Part shown: positions 7,993 through 16,879 of the stretch, in pieces | How positions within the stretch are numbered: position 1 is the first letter of the stretch | How the letters are laid out: the number at the start of each line of letters is the position of its first letter | Origin: an uncultured Bacteroidota bacterium | GTDB lineage: Bacteria; Bacteroidota; Bacteroidia; Chitinophagales; Chitinophagaceae | Direction: 5' to 3' | Assembly (NCBI GenBank): GCA_903924075.1 | Contig: CAIYAG010000241.1 | Coordinates: 1-53,174, forward strand | Length of the DNA: 53,174 nt | Notes under the pieces: generated by a model | What the model saw: the letters and a program-made list of their open reading frames with translations, nothing else | What the model was told of the DNA's origin: nothing | Databases searched by the model: none | Made by a program: the position numbers and the translations under genes

Positions 7993-10900
7993 TTAGAACC
8001 AACTTCCAATAAATGCATCATTCACTTTCTGACCTTTTAATGTTTCCGCTCTTTTCTTTCTTTTAGAACGGTGTTTCAATAAAGTAACCACGATCAAAGG
8101 AAGGAACAACAAAGTCAATGGTGGGATCGCTAACATGCTGATCCATCTACCACCAAACATATTTCTCATAGGTCTTCTCAAACGTTCTGCGATCAAATAC
8201 ATACTTGGTACAATCACCAATGTCATAAAGAAGGCAAATGATAAACCAAAGATAATCGTCCATGACAAAGGCTTCCAGAATACTGCACTATCACCACCCA
8301 TATAAATATGCGGGTTGAGTTCAGAGAACAAAGTCACGAAATTGATGTTGAATCCAATTGCAATTGGTAAGAACGCAAGGATCGCTGCTAACGCGGTAAG
8401 TAATACAGGAATGATCCTTGTTTTACCTGCTTGAATCACAGCCTCTTTTGTTTTCATTCCTCTTGCGCGTAATTCATCACTGAATTCAATTACTAGGATA
8501 CCATTTTTAACAACGATACCTGCAAGACCAATAATACCAATACCAGTCATTGTAACAGAAACCGTCATACCGGTTAAAGCAAAACCGAGTAATACTCCAA
8601 TGATACTAAATACAATTTCTGTAAGAATAATGATTGGCTTACTAACCGAATTGAATTGTAAAACAAGGATGAACAGGATGAGCATTAAAGCAATCAATAA
8701 TGCCTTTCCAAGGAAGGAAGCTGTTTCTGCTTGCTGAGCACTTTCACCTGTTTGTTTAATGGTAACTCCATCTGGTTTCTTTTTAAAATCTTCGATATAA
8801 TTAGCGATAACCTTATTTACTTCTGTAGGTGTATAGCCATTCATTACATTTGAACGAAGGGTGATCAATCGTTTTTGATTGAGTCGTTTTACACTACCCA
8901 GCGTACTTGTTGGTTCAATTGTTACCAAAGAACTAATTGGAATATTTTTGATCGCACCACCGCTAGCCATATCGCGGAAGCTGATTTTCATATTTAATAA
9001 CTCAACTAAATTCTTACGTTGAAATTCGTTATTGCGTAATTGAATTTTGAACTCATCTTTACCTTCTTTGATCTTAGAAACTTCTTTACCAAATAAAGCC
9101 GTTCTAAGAGCTAGTCCGATCTGACCAGAAGAAACACCTTCTATTAATGCACGATCTCTTTTTACAGTTAGTGTTAATTCAGGATTGGTAAGATCAACAC
9201 CCATCTTTAATTCTTCCACACCTGGCACATGAATACTATCAAGATAGTTTTTCAATGACACTGCAGTTTTGATCAGGTTATCAAATTCTTCGCTTGATAC
9301 TTCAATATTTACTGGAGGATCTGTTGGCGGACCATTTTGTTCTTGATCAACGCTGATCTCAGCTCCAGGAATACCTTTCATGGCATCACGCACTTTACTC
9401 AAATAAGGTGCAGTTGCAACGCCATTTCTTTTTTCAAATTCAACGAAAGATACTTGAATACGTCCTAACTCACTTCTGGTGCTTCTATCGCCAGCCATTG
9501 GATCACCAGCACCAATTGCCACGTTACTGATCACACTTTCAACTACAGGGTTTGTTTTACCATCTACATTACCCAATACTTTATTTACTTTGTTTTCTAA
9601 CACTTTTGTGATGCTATCAGTATATAAAACATCTGTTCCTACTGGTAATTTGATATATACATAAATCTGGTTAGGGTCTCCTTTTGGAAAGAATACTACC
9701 GGAACTTTTCTGATACCAAATAACGCAATAGAAATAAACAACAATGCAATTGTTCCTAATAATAATTTAACAGGTCTCCATCCATGTAAAGCCCATCTTA
9801 ATAAGCTTTCATAATGATTCATGATCCAAGGAAGGGCAGTATGTTGGAATTCGTGAATGGCATGATTTAATACATACACATTCAATACTACAAGACCCAC
9901 AAAGAAAATTAATAAGTTACCCCAGAAAGGTGCACCTGCAAAATCGAGCAGAATACCTAGCACGATTGCGATCCAAAAGCCTTTCTTTTTAAAGATGGCA
10001 TTTTTGGGTCCTTTCAATTCTTCTTCATCTGGATGCTCCATAAAGTCGACCGCAAATACAGGGTTCATAATAAATGCAACCACTAAAGATGCAGCGAGTG
10101 TAAAGATCAACATGGTAGGCAGGTATATCATGAATTTACCAATGATACCAGGCCAGAATAAGAGTGGGAAGAATGGAGCCAGTGTTGTGAGTGTACCAGC
10201 TAATACTGGAACAAAAACTTCACCTGCAGCCATACGTGCCGATATGGTAGAATTCAGTTTTCCTTTTCCTTCAAAGAAGATTCTGTGTGTGTTTTCAATT
10301 ACTACAATCGCATCATCTACTATAATACCAAGTCCAAATAACAAGGCAAATAGTACAATGAAGTTTAGAGTAACATGCCCACCAACGATCAGGTCTGCGC
10401 CAGGCAAGAACACGAATGCTACAAACATACTCAACGGAACAGATAAGGCTACGAAGAATGCGTTGATCACCCCCATGAAGAACATCAGGATAATTAATAC
10501 CAATACAAATCCAATTACAATACTATTCACCAAGTCGGTGAATGATGTTCTGGTTTTGATACTCATATCTCCAGTGATCACCGCTTTTAAATCTTTCGGA
10601 AAATTGGTAGCTTTCATTTCGTCTACAATTTTCTTCACGCCATCGCTAGTTTCGATCAGGTTCTCACCACTTCTCTTAATGATATTCAGGGTAACAACAT
10701 TCTTACCATCTAAACGAGAAAAACTTTCTTTTTCTTTTACAGTATCTTTTACTACTGCAATATCTTTTAAATAGATTGGTGCTCCGGTTTGGTTACGAAC
10801 AATGATTTTCTCAATGTCGTATGCGGTTTTCAATTGGCCTTTCAGCTGTAGGTTACGTTTCATGTTTCCTACATCTAATAAACCTCCAGATATATCTATG

Positions 10901-11574
10901 TTCTCTCTTTGTACGGCATTACTAATATCGTCGAAAGTAACACCCGCGCTTTGCATACGATAATTGTCGACATTGATCTGGAATTCTCTTTCGGGAGCAC
11001 CTACAATATCAACACGATTGATTTGTGTAAGGTCTTCCAATTTATCTTTTAGATCATCAGCATATTTTTTTAGACGAACAAGATCATAGTCACCACTTAA
11101 ATTCACATACATGATGGGCTGCTCACTGAAACTAATTTCAAGAGCAGTTGGTGGAGAAGTTAAATCTGTCGGAAGATCGGCCTTCGCCTTATCGATCGCA
11201 TCTTTCACTTTCTGCAAAGCCACATCGGTCTTTACATCAGTATCAAATTCAACCTGAATAGCTGAGAAATCTTGCTGTGATGTACTAGTAAATTTTTTGA
11301 TCTTAGCTCCAGTAATACCCTTGATCTGTTTTTCGATAGGGCGTGTAACTAAGTTTTCAATGTCTTTCGGCGAATTACCAACATAAATAGTTTGCACAAA
11401 TATGGTTGGAATTACAATATCAGGAAATTGTTCTTTAGGTAATGTAAGAAACTGATAGATCCCTCCCAAACTCACGAAGATCATGAGTAAGTAGATGGAT
11501 GTTTTATTTTTAATACTCCAGGTAGTTGGTCCAAATTCTTTGAACTTTCCTACTATATTTTCAATTGCACTCAT
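7993..11574 (-). CDS. RND-family efflux transporter (AcrB/HAE1-like)
   Basis: A proton-driven inner-membrane pump that passes substrates through an adaptor and an outer membrane channel. At 1193 residues it exceeds the usual ~1040. The transmembrane relay aspartates are present in GIIVDDAIVVIENTHR (Asp420 and Asp421), and periplasmic porter segments lie on both sides. Two oddities explain the length. Residues about 510-595, after the sixth helix, contain an inserted charged loop and an extra hydrophobic block (about 533-568). The C-terminus carries another hydrophobic segment and a strongly basic tail. It is the last gene of the tetR-tolC-MFP-RND operon, 38 nt after the adaptor. Substrates cannot be predicted; the TetR partner suggests drug- or envelope-stress-type induction. 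Confidence 0.95.
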   Translation of the reverse strand: MSAIENIVGKFKEFGPTTWSIKNKTSIYLLMIFVSLGGIYQFLTLPKEQFPDIVIPTIFVQTIYVGNSPKDIENLVTRPIEKQIKGITGAKIKKFTSTSQQDFSAIQVEFDTDVKTDVALQKVKDAIDKAKADLPTDLTSPPTALEISFSEQPIMYVNLSGDYDLVRLKKYADDLKDKLEDLTQINRVDIVGAPEREFQINVDNYRMQSAGVTFDDISNAVQRENIDISGGLLDVGNMKRNLQLKGQLKTAYDIEKIIVRNQTGAPIYLKDIAVVKDTVKEKESFSRLDGKNVVTLNIIKRSGENLIETSDGVKKIVDEMKATNFPKDLKAVITGDMSIKTRTSFTDLVNSIVIGFVLVLIILMFFMGVINAFFVALSVPLSMFVAFVFLPGADLIVGGHVTLNFIVLFALLFGLGIIVDDAIVVIENTHRIFFEGKGKLNSTISARMAAGEVFVPVLAGTLTTLAPFFPLLFWPGIIGKFMIYLPTMLIFTLAASLVVAFIMNPVFAVDFMEHPDEEELKGPKNAIFKKKGFWIAIVLGILLDFAGAPFWGNLLIFFVGLVVLNVYVLNHAIHEFQHTALPWIMNHYESLLRWALHGWRPVKLLLGTIALLFISIALFGIRKVPVVFFPKGDPNQIYVYIKLPVGTDVLYTDSITKVLENKVNKVLGNVDGKTNPVVESVISNVAIGAGDPMAGDRSTRSELGRIQVSFVEFEKRNGVATAPYLSKVRDAMKGIPGAEISVDQEQNGPPTDPPVNIEVSSEEFDNLIKTAVSLKNYLDSIHVPGVEELKMGVDLTNPELTLTVKRDRALIEGVSSGQIGLALRTALFGKEVSKIKEGKDEFKIQLRNNEFQRKNLVELLNMKISFRDMASGGAIKNIPISSLVTIEPTSTLGSVKRLNQKRLITLRSNVMNGYTPTEVNKVIANYIEDFKKKPDGVTIKQTGESAQQAETASFLGKALLIALMLILFILVLQFNSVSKPIIILTEIVFSIIGVLLGFALTGMTVSVTMTGIGIIGLAGIVVKNGILVIEFSDELRARGMKTKEAVIQAGKTRIIPVLLTALAAILAFLPIAIGFNINFVTLFSELNPHIYMGGDSAVFWKPLSWTIIFGLSFAFFMTLVIVPSMYLIAERLRRPMRNMFGGRWISMLAIPPLTLLFLPLIVVTLLKHRSKRKKRAETLKGQKVNDAFIGSWF

Positions 11575-11612
11575 ACAAGTAGTTTAGTGTTTTTCTTAGA
11601 ATGAATTCGGTC

Positions 11613-12803
11613 TTATTTTATTTCGGTTGTAATCACCTGTCCGTCGTATAGACTCTGGAATCCTTCTGTAATTATCGCGTCGCCTGATTGTAATCCGCTT
11701 TTGATTTCTAATTTATCTCCATATAATTCACCAACCACAACTGGTTTTTTTCGAGCAACTAGTTTACCATTTTCTTTTACAGCAACTAAGACAAAGCGGC
11801 CTTTATCGTCATTCTGTAAAGTATTTACCGGAATAGTAATCGCATTCTTTGCAACATAATCTTGCACGCGTACCAATGCAATTTGGTTAGGTCGGAAGGT
11901 TTTATCATAAGGAATTTTTGCCTCCACATAAAAACTTCTACTGGTAGGGTCAATTATCTTTCCCACCACATTGATTTTTAAGTCCAATGATTTATTGATA
12001 TCTGGTAATGAAATTTTCATTGGCGTTCCAACAACTACGCGAGTAGCATAGTTCTCGGGGATCTGGGTAGTAATTTTCAAATCATCTGTGTTCACAATTT
12101 TGATCTGTCCTGGACCAGCGAATAATTCACCAACTCTCACATTCACATCATCAGCTACACCGCTTACATCACTATACACAGAGGTAAATTTCAATTGCTC
12201 CTGGGTAACTTTGATTTGCTCCTGTGAGCTTTTCAATTGATTCTCTAAACTCTCCACATTGTTCTTTGCAGTGATCAATTGAATTTCAGTACCGATATTT
12301 TGAGCCCAAAGATTTTGTTGTTTTTGATATAAGTTTTTTGCGAAAGCCAATTGAGTTTTGATAGATTCCAATCCTTGTTGGGCAGCCACTAAACTTTGTT
12401 TAACAATTGCATCATCCAACTTTAGAATTAACTGACCCTTACTTACCATATCTCCTTTTTTGATATAGAGTTCTCTCACCTGTCCGCCGCCACCGCGTGG
12501 GGTAACGAAAGAAATATTAACTGCATCTACCTTTCCTTGCAAGTCAATATAATGTTCAAAATCTGCCGGCGCGATAACTGCCGTTGCAACCAACTTAGCA
12601 TTATCTGGTTTTGCAGATGGATCAGCAGCAATAATGTCTGATTCCAGCTTTGTAATTTCGTCGGTCAATTTGGATTGATCTTTCTTTAATTTTTCGAGTT
12701 TATCTTTCTTTTCTTTCAATGCAGCATCGGTTGCCGATTTGCTACCACAAGCTGCCAAAGAAAGTGCTGCGGCAAATAAAATGATATAGTTTAATTTTTT
12801 CAT
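11613..12803 (-). CDS. Periplasmic adaptor (membrane fusion) lipoprotein of the RND pump
   Basis: A 396-residue HlyD/AcrA-type adaptor bridging the RND pump and TolC. I chose the ATG at 12803 because it begins a lipoprotein signal (MKKLNYIILFAAALSLAAC) with lipobox LAAC; the open frame to 12860 would overlap the end of tolC and bury that signal. After an N-terminal Lys/Glu-rich coiled-coil (residues about 25-55) come the lipoyl half-motifs (GGGGQVRELYIKKGDMVSKG near residue 102), a second coiled-coil hairpin (about 145-205), and the beta-barrel and membrane-proximal domains. It lies 25 nt after tolC and 38 nt before the pump gene. Confidence 0.95.
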   Translation of the reverse strand: MKKLNYIILFAAALSLAACGSKSATDAALKEKKDKLEKLKKDQSKLTDEITKLESDIIAADPSAKPDNAKLVATAVIAPADFEHYIDLQGKVDAVNISFVTPRGGGGQVRELYIKKGDMVSKGQLILKLDDAIVKQSLVAAQQGLESIKTQLAFAKNLYQKQQNLWAQNIGTEIQLITAKNNVESLENQLKSSQEQIKVTQEQLKFTSVYSDVSGVADDVNVRVGELFAGPGQIKIVNTDDLKITTQIPENYATRVVVGTPMKISLPDINKSLDLKINVVGKIIDPTSRSFYVEAKIPYDKTFRPNQIALVRVQDYVAKNAITIPVNTLQNDDKGRFVLVAVKENGKLVARKKPVVVGELYGDKLEIKSGLQSGDAIITEGFQSLYDGQVITTEIK

Positions 12804-12828
12804 TGTCTTGGTTTTTATATAGTTAGTT

Positions 12829-14175
12829 TTAGAGTTTTCCAATTGCTTTATAGTAATCAACTTTTGCGATAATTGCTGAATAAAGTGCAGTAATATAATT
12901 TGCTTGAGCAGTTCTTAAATCCGTTTGAGCTGCAGTAATTTCTGTATTTGAACCAGTACCTAATTCAAATTTCTTTTGTGTTTGGTTAAATACGTTTTCA
13001 GCTAACACCATATTCTTTTTTTGATAATCCAGTGTTATTGTTGCGGCATTGAAATTGAGTTTTGCAGTTTCAATTTCATTGTCGATTGTTAATTTCAAAT
13101 TCTCAATTTGATTCTCTGTTTGCTGTAGTTCAAATTTCGATTTGGTTACTTTTGCAGCTTTTGAGAACCCACTAAAAATGGGTACGTTAATATTTAATCC
13201 TATAAACGATGTTGTGAACCAATCGCCTTTACCAAAAAAGTTGAACTCGTTTCTCTGTGCATTTTTAGTGTATGACCCAGATAAAGCCAAAGTTGGTAGA
13301 TAGCTCATTTTGTATCTCTTAATGTTGAGCTCGTTTAATTGTTTCGCTAGATCAAGGTATTGGAAGTCTTTACGATTAGTATAGATGAAAGCTGTATCAT
13401 ATAAAAAATCTATTTTGATCTTATCTTCAGTTAACTCTTCTGTAAGAATTAAAGTGTCTTTTGTTGGCATACCAATTAAGGTCTTCAATGCTTGGTATCC
13501 AATATCAATACTATTCAAAGCTTTCAATTTCTCGGTTTCCAAATTGGAGATCTGAACAGAGATCTTATCGATATCTAATTTTTCAACAAAACCATTTTGA
13601 TACATCACTTTTGTATCAGATTGCAACTTATTTAAACGATCTAGGTTGGCATCGATGATACTGATCTGTGTTTTACTTGCTACCAATTGGTAATAGACTT
13701 TGTATATATTGGCTTTGATCATTTCCTCTGTTACTTCCACATTCTTATTAGAAAATGCCATGGCAGTATTACGTGCCTGTAATCCAACAAAAACTTGTCC
13801 GTCAAATAAAATCTGCTGCAATTGTAAACCAGCATTGGCATTAAATTTTGTTCCGAACTGAACAGGAATATAAGTTCCGGCAGGCTGTCCAAAAATTTCT
13901 CCTGGTAATAGTGAAGTAGGGATTTTTAGGTAATCGTTTCCACTAACTACTCCAGATAAAGTTGGTAATGCAGCAGAGGTTACATCGCGGTTTACTTCTT
14001 GTTGTATCTGCACATTCAGGAGTGCATTCTTAACCTGTACATTGTTTTTGTGTGCATAGTCAATACAATCCGTTACAGTAAATGCATGTTTAACCCCTGG
14101 CTGTGCCATAGCCGAGCTTGCTGCAATCAAAATGCAGACAATCCAGGCAAAGGCTTTAATTGGTTGTTGGTTCAT
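12829..14175 (-). CDS. TolC-family outer membrane channel of the RND pump
   Basis: A 448-residue outer membrane factor with a Sec signal peptide (hydrophobic residues 8-24, cleavage after SAMAQ). It carries two OEP repeats with long helical stretches, and the KKFELGTGSNTEITAAQTDL segment near residue 410 is typical of the family. It follows tetR by 3 nt and precedes the adaptor gene, so it is almost certainly translated from the same message and works with the adjacent adaptor and pump. It is clearly distinct in sequence from the orphan TolC at 1.4-2.7 kb. Confidence 0.93.
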   Translation of the reverse strand: MNQQPIKAFAWIVCILIAASSAMAQPGVKHAFTVTDCIDYAHKNNVQVKNALLNVQIQQEVNRDVTSAALPTLSGVVSGNDYLKIPTSLLPGEIFGQPAGTYIPVQFGTKFNANAGLQLQQILFDGQVFVGLQARNTAMAFSNKNVEVTEEMIKANIYKVYYQLVASKTQISIIDANLDRLNKLQSDTKVMYQNGFVEKLDIDKISVQISNLETEKLKALNSIDIGYQALKTLIGMPTKDTLILTEELTEDKIKIDFLYDTAFIYTNRKDFQYLDLAKQLNELNIKRYKMSYLPTLALSGSYTKNAQRNEFNFFGKGDWFTTSFIGLNINVPIFSGFSKAAKVTKSKFELQQTENQIENLKLTIDNEIETAKLNFNAATITLDYQKKNMVLAENVFNQTQKKFELGTGSNTEITAAQTDLRTAQANYITALYSAIIAKVDYYKAIGKL

Positions 14176-14178
14176 AAG

Positions 14179-14793
14179 TTATTGTTTTTGTCTTTCTTGC
14201 TTGTAATGTTCAATTTTTTCGATTCCTTTTGCTGTGGCAATTCCGTATAAAAAGTTTTCTAAGATCTCCTGACTAACTTTAGTTAGATCATATTTAGAAA
14301 CTGGAAAAATTTCTGAGTTAGTGGTAATAAAAAATGTTTCTAAATGAAACTTTGTGAGAATATCAATATTGATCTCTGGGCGATACAATCCTTCTTTGAT
14401 GCCTAATTCCAAATTATCTTTTATGATATTATAGAAGAAGTCATCTTTATGTTGGTGTAGTTTTTTAAAACACTTCGGATGGTATTTTTGAATATCGTGT
14501 ACAATGGTTGGGTTCAATTGCTTGAACATATCCTTCATGGAATCCATCGATAAGAAGAATTCATGAATGCTATTCTTCTTGTTAAGTTTGTTACTATCGC
14601 AATTGTCGTAGTTCTTTTTCAATTCAATATCCAAAACGCCTTCTACTAATGCATCTTTATCGGCATAATACTGATAGATCGTTTTTTTGCTGATTGCAAG
14701 GTGATAGGCAATATCATCCATGCTTACGCTACGAATACCGTATCGCGTGAATAAATCGTGCGTTTGAGCTATAATTCTGTCTTTCGTTTCCAT
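14179..14793 (-). CDS. TetR-family transcriptional regulator of the efflux operon
   Basis: A 204-residue regulator. The N-terminal helix-turn-helix is clear: METKDRIIAQTHDLFTRYGI, then SVSMDDIAYHLAISKKTIYQYYADKDALVEGV (about residues 22-53), with the YQYYADKDAL recognition-helix pattern typical of TetR proteins. The C-terminal ligand and dimer domain is divergent. I used the ATG at 14793 rather than the open frame to 14850, because the longer form would start inside the promoter/operator. It is the first gene of the efflux operon, and a long palindrome lies on its promoter, so autorepression of the whole operon is the simplest model. The inducer is unknown. Confidence 0.93.
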   Translation of the reverse strand: METKDRIIAQTHDLFTRYGIRSVSMDDIAYHLAISKKTIYQYYADKDALVEGVLDIELKKNYDNCDSNKLNKKNSIHEFFLSMDSMKDMFKQLNPTIVHDIQKYHPKCFKKLHQHKDDFFYNIIKDNLELGIKEGLYRPEINIDILTKFHLETFFITTNSEIFPVSKYDLTKVSQEILENFLYGIATAKGIEKIEHYKQERQKQ

Positions 14794-14811
14794 ACTTAAA
14801 AAATAGAAGTG

Positions 14812-14842
14812 CAAAACTATGGAAACTTTTAGCTTAAACAAA
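14812..14842 (-). promoter_or_regulatory. Consensus Bacteroidota promoter of the efflux operon
   Basis: Read leftward, TTTG (14839-14842) is separated by exactly 19 nt from TAGTTTTG (14812-14819), a full match to TTTG-N19-TAnnTTTG. Transcription would begin near 14808, about 15 nt before the tetR ATG at 14793. It is the best promoter match in the window. Confidence 0.75.
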
Positions 14843-14856
14843 GTTTCCATAGTTTT
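14813..14856. promoter_or_regulatory. Long palindromic operator candidate for the TetR regulator
   Basis: The arms AAAACTATGGAAACTTT (14813-14829) and AAAGTTTCCATAGTTTT (14840-14856) are a perfect 17-bp inverted repeat with a 10-bp spacer. The left arm covers the -7 box and the right arm begins within the -33 box, so a bound dimer or pair of dimers would occlude RNA polymerase. Each arm contains two AAACT-like direct repeats 9 bp apart, which may mean two dimers bind. As RNA it could fold into a hairpin, but a terminator role is unlikely because it overlaps the promoter. Assignment to the adjacent tetR is inference. Confidence 0.75.
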
Positions 14857-14997
14857 AAATATTAATTATTTGTTAAGCGGTGCTGAAAACTGATAAAATG
14901 CCCCAAAAACCTGGTCTGCCAATAGATAGGACGGCTGAAACGGTTAGATATTTTATGGGATACCCGATTCTTCTTTAATTTACAGTCAAATTAAAGC

Positions 14998-15642
14998 ATG
15001 AGAAAGTTGAAAAGACCCGGATTAAAGGCATCTCTTGGTAAACTTTTAGAATTATTTCTTCAGGGATTGATTGTTTTGGCACCTATTGGGATCACAATTT
15101 GGGTGGTTTTTGGGCTTTTTAATTGGGTAGATAGCTTTCTTCCTAACCTAATTAATGCCTTTGCTCCTGATCTATTGCAAAAAGATGCTTCTGGAAATCT
15201 GAGAAGATTGCCAGGGCTTGGCTTTCTAGTAGTGGTAACCCTCGTTTTGTTAGTTGGATGGCTTTCCTCACTTTTTGTAGTTGGTCGACTAGTTGCTGTT
15301 TTCGATACCGTATTGGAACGTACTCCTGGAATCAAGTTTATATATTCTTCCGTAAAAGATTTTCTAGAGGCTTTTGCGGGTAATAAAAAGAAGTTCGACC
15401 ATCCAGTTTTAGTGAACGTTGATGGAGCTGATGTATGGAGAATCGGATTTATTACTCAGGATAGCAGTAAAGACCTTGGCTTAGATACACATATTACAGT
15501 TTATGTTCCCCACTCTTACGCGATCTCTGGTATTACTTATATAGTACCAAGAGAAAAAGTGAAGGCACTTCCCCCGCATATTCATGCAGCAGATGCGATG
15601 AAATTTACCGTTTCAGGTGGTGTTTCTGATGTACATGAATAA
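14998..15642 (+). CDS. DUF502 family membrane protein
   Basis: A 214-residue protein of the DUF502 family, widely conserved and of unknown function. It has two transmembrane helices: about residues 18-40 (LFLQGLIVLAPIGITIWVVF-type) and 72-95 (FLVVVTLVLLVGWLSSLFVV-type). A soluble C-terminal region of about 115 residues carries the family's ERTPGIKFIYSSVKDF and THITVYVPHSYAI segments. The basic N-terminus (MRKLKRPGLK) suggests a cytoplasmic start. It lies 140 nt from the palindromic operator of the divergent efflux operon; a weak mirror promoter within that palindrome could influence it, but this is speculative. Confidence 0.88.
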   Translation: MRKLKRPGLKASLGKLLELFLQGLIVLAPIGITIWVVFGLFNWVDSFLPNLINAFAPDLLQKDASGNLRRLPGLGFLVVVTLVLLVGWLSSLFVVGRLVAVFDTVLERTPGIKFIYSSVKDFLEAFAGNKKKFDHPVLVNVDGADVWRIGFITQDSSKDLGLDTHITVYVPHSYAISGITYIVPREKVKALPPHIHAADAMKFTVSGGVSDVHE

Positions 15643-15748
15643 AATAACAAACGATTGCAAGTTTTTTTAGACCACTCGTATTTGCTTCCTTTAAAAAACA
15701 ATATGGGCATTTAACAAAACGGAGCCCTCAGAATTCCTGTAAATCCTA

Positions 15749-15756
15749 TTACTTTG
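15749..15756 (+). promoter_or_regulatory. Possible -7 element before serC
   Basis: TTACTTTG resembles the -7 consensus TAnnTTTG (one mismatch) and ends 18 nt before the serC ATG. I could not see a matching -33 TTTG at the right distance, so this is weak. Confidence 0.3.
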
Positions 15757-15774
15757 CGTTTTCAAGCAACCGTA

Positions 15775-16845
15775 ATGAAACTGCATAATTTTAACTCAGG
15801 TCCATCTATCCTGCCGCAACCTGTATTAGATCAGGCCTCGATAGCAATTCATGATTTTAATAATACTGGCTTATCTATTTTAGAAATTGGTCACCGTACT
15901 TCTCATTTTCAAGAAGTATTAAACAATGCCATTGCTTCTGTAAAAAGATTGATGCAATTAGATGATCAGTACGAAGTGCTTTTCTTACATGGAGGTGCAA
16001 CCACACAATTCATGCAGGTTCCTATGAACTTATTGGATGAAGATAAAACAGCAGCATATTGTGATAATGGGATCTGGGGAAACAAAGCGATCAAAGAAGC
16101 CTCTCTCTTCGGAAACGTTGTGGTAGCAGGTAGTTCGGCAGACAAGAACCATACGTATATTCCAAAAGATTTACAATATCCAGACAGCGCAAGCTATTTG
16201 CATATTACTACAAATAATACAGTTGAGGGAACGCAATGGCATCAATATCCTATTACCAATATTCCACTTGTGGCAGATATGAGTAGTGATATTTTTAGCA
16301 GACCAGTTGATTTTAAAAAGTTCTCGTTGATCTATGCTGGTGCACAAAAAAATATGGGCTCTGCTGGTGTAAATATGTTGGTGATCAAAAAAGATATTTT
16401 AGGAAATTTACAACGTCGGATCCCTACGATCATGAATTATCAAAAACATATTGAAGCTGGTTCTTTGATGAACACACCTCCTGTTTTTGCTGTTTATGTA
16501 AGCATGCTAACACTCAAATGGATCGAAGAGGAAGGCGGATTAGTTGAAATGGGTCAAAGAAGTTCAGAAAGGGCCTCTCTATTATATAACACATTAGATA
16601 GTTTGCCTCTTTTCAAAACCTATGTTGCAAAAGAAGATCGCAGCGAAATGAATGCTGTATTTTTTATTGAAGACGAAAATTTACAAAACCAATTCCTCGA
16701 TGAATGCAAGCAAGCAGGATTTATTGGGGTAAAGGGATATAGAACGGTTGGTGGTATTCGTGTTAGTATGTACAATGCGCTTCCGATGAGTAGCGTTTTG
16801 GCCATGACTGATCTTTTAAAGTCGTTCGCAGCAAAACACGGATAG
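15775..16845 (+). CDS. serC: Phosphoserine aminotransferase
   Basis: A PLP enzyme converting 3-phosphohydroxypyruvate and glutamate to 3-phosphoserine and 2-oxoglutarate, the second step of serine synthesis; it can also act in pyridoxine synthesis. I chose the ATG at 15775, giving 356 residues with the canonical opening KLHNFNSGPSILP. A TTG seven codons upstream overlaps the likely promoter. Other landmarks are GHRTSHF near residue 41, FLHGGATTQF near 76-85, and YAGAQKNMGSAG with Lys192 as the PLP lysine. DUF1015 follows 34 nt downstream. serA, which I recall between these genes in many Bacteroidota, is absent from this locus and from the window. Confidence 0.97.
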   Translation: MKLHNFNSGPSILPQPVLDQASIAIHDFNNTGLSILEIGHRTSHFQEVLNNAIASVKRLMQLDDQYEVLFLHGGATTQFMQVPMNLLDEDKTAAYCDNGIWGNKAIKEASLFGNVVVAGSSADKNHTYIPKDLQYPDSASYLHITTNNTVEGTQWHQYPITNIPLVADMSSDIFSRPVDFKKFSLIYAGAQKNMGSAGVNMLVIKKDILGNLQRRIPTIMNYQKHIEAGSLMNTPPVFAVYVSMLTLKWIEEEGGLVEMGQRSSERASLLYNTLDSLPLFKTYVAKEDRSEMNAVFFIEDENLQNQFLDECKQAGFIGVKGYRTVGGIRVSMYNALPMSSVLAMTDLLKSFAAKHG

Positions 16846-16879
16846 CAGATTTATAAACAGCATCAAGTAAGTATCGATT

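Noticed and set aside
9995-10774. 259-codon rightward open frame inside the RND pump gene
   Set aside because: A shadow of the pump on the opposite strand; low-complexity Asn/Thr/Ile/Ser content and no independent support.
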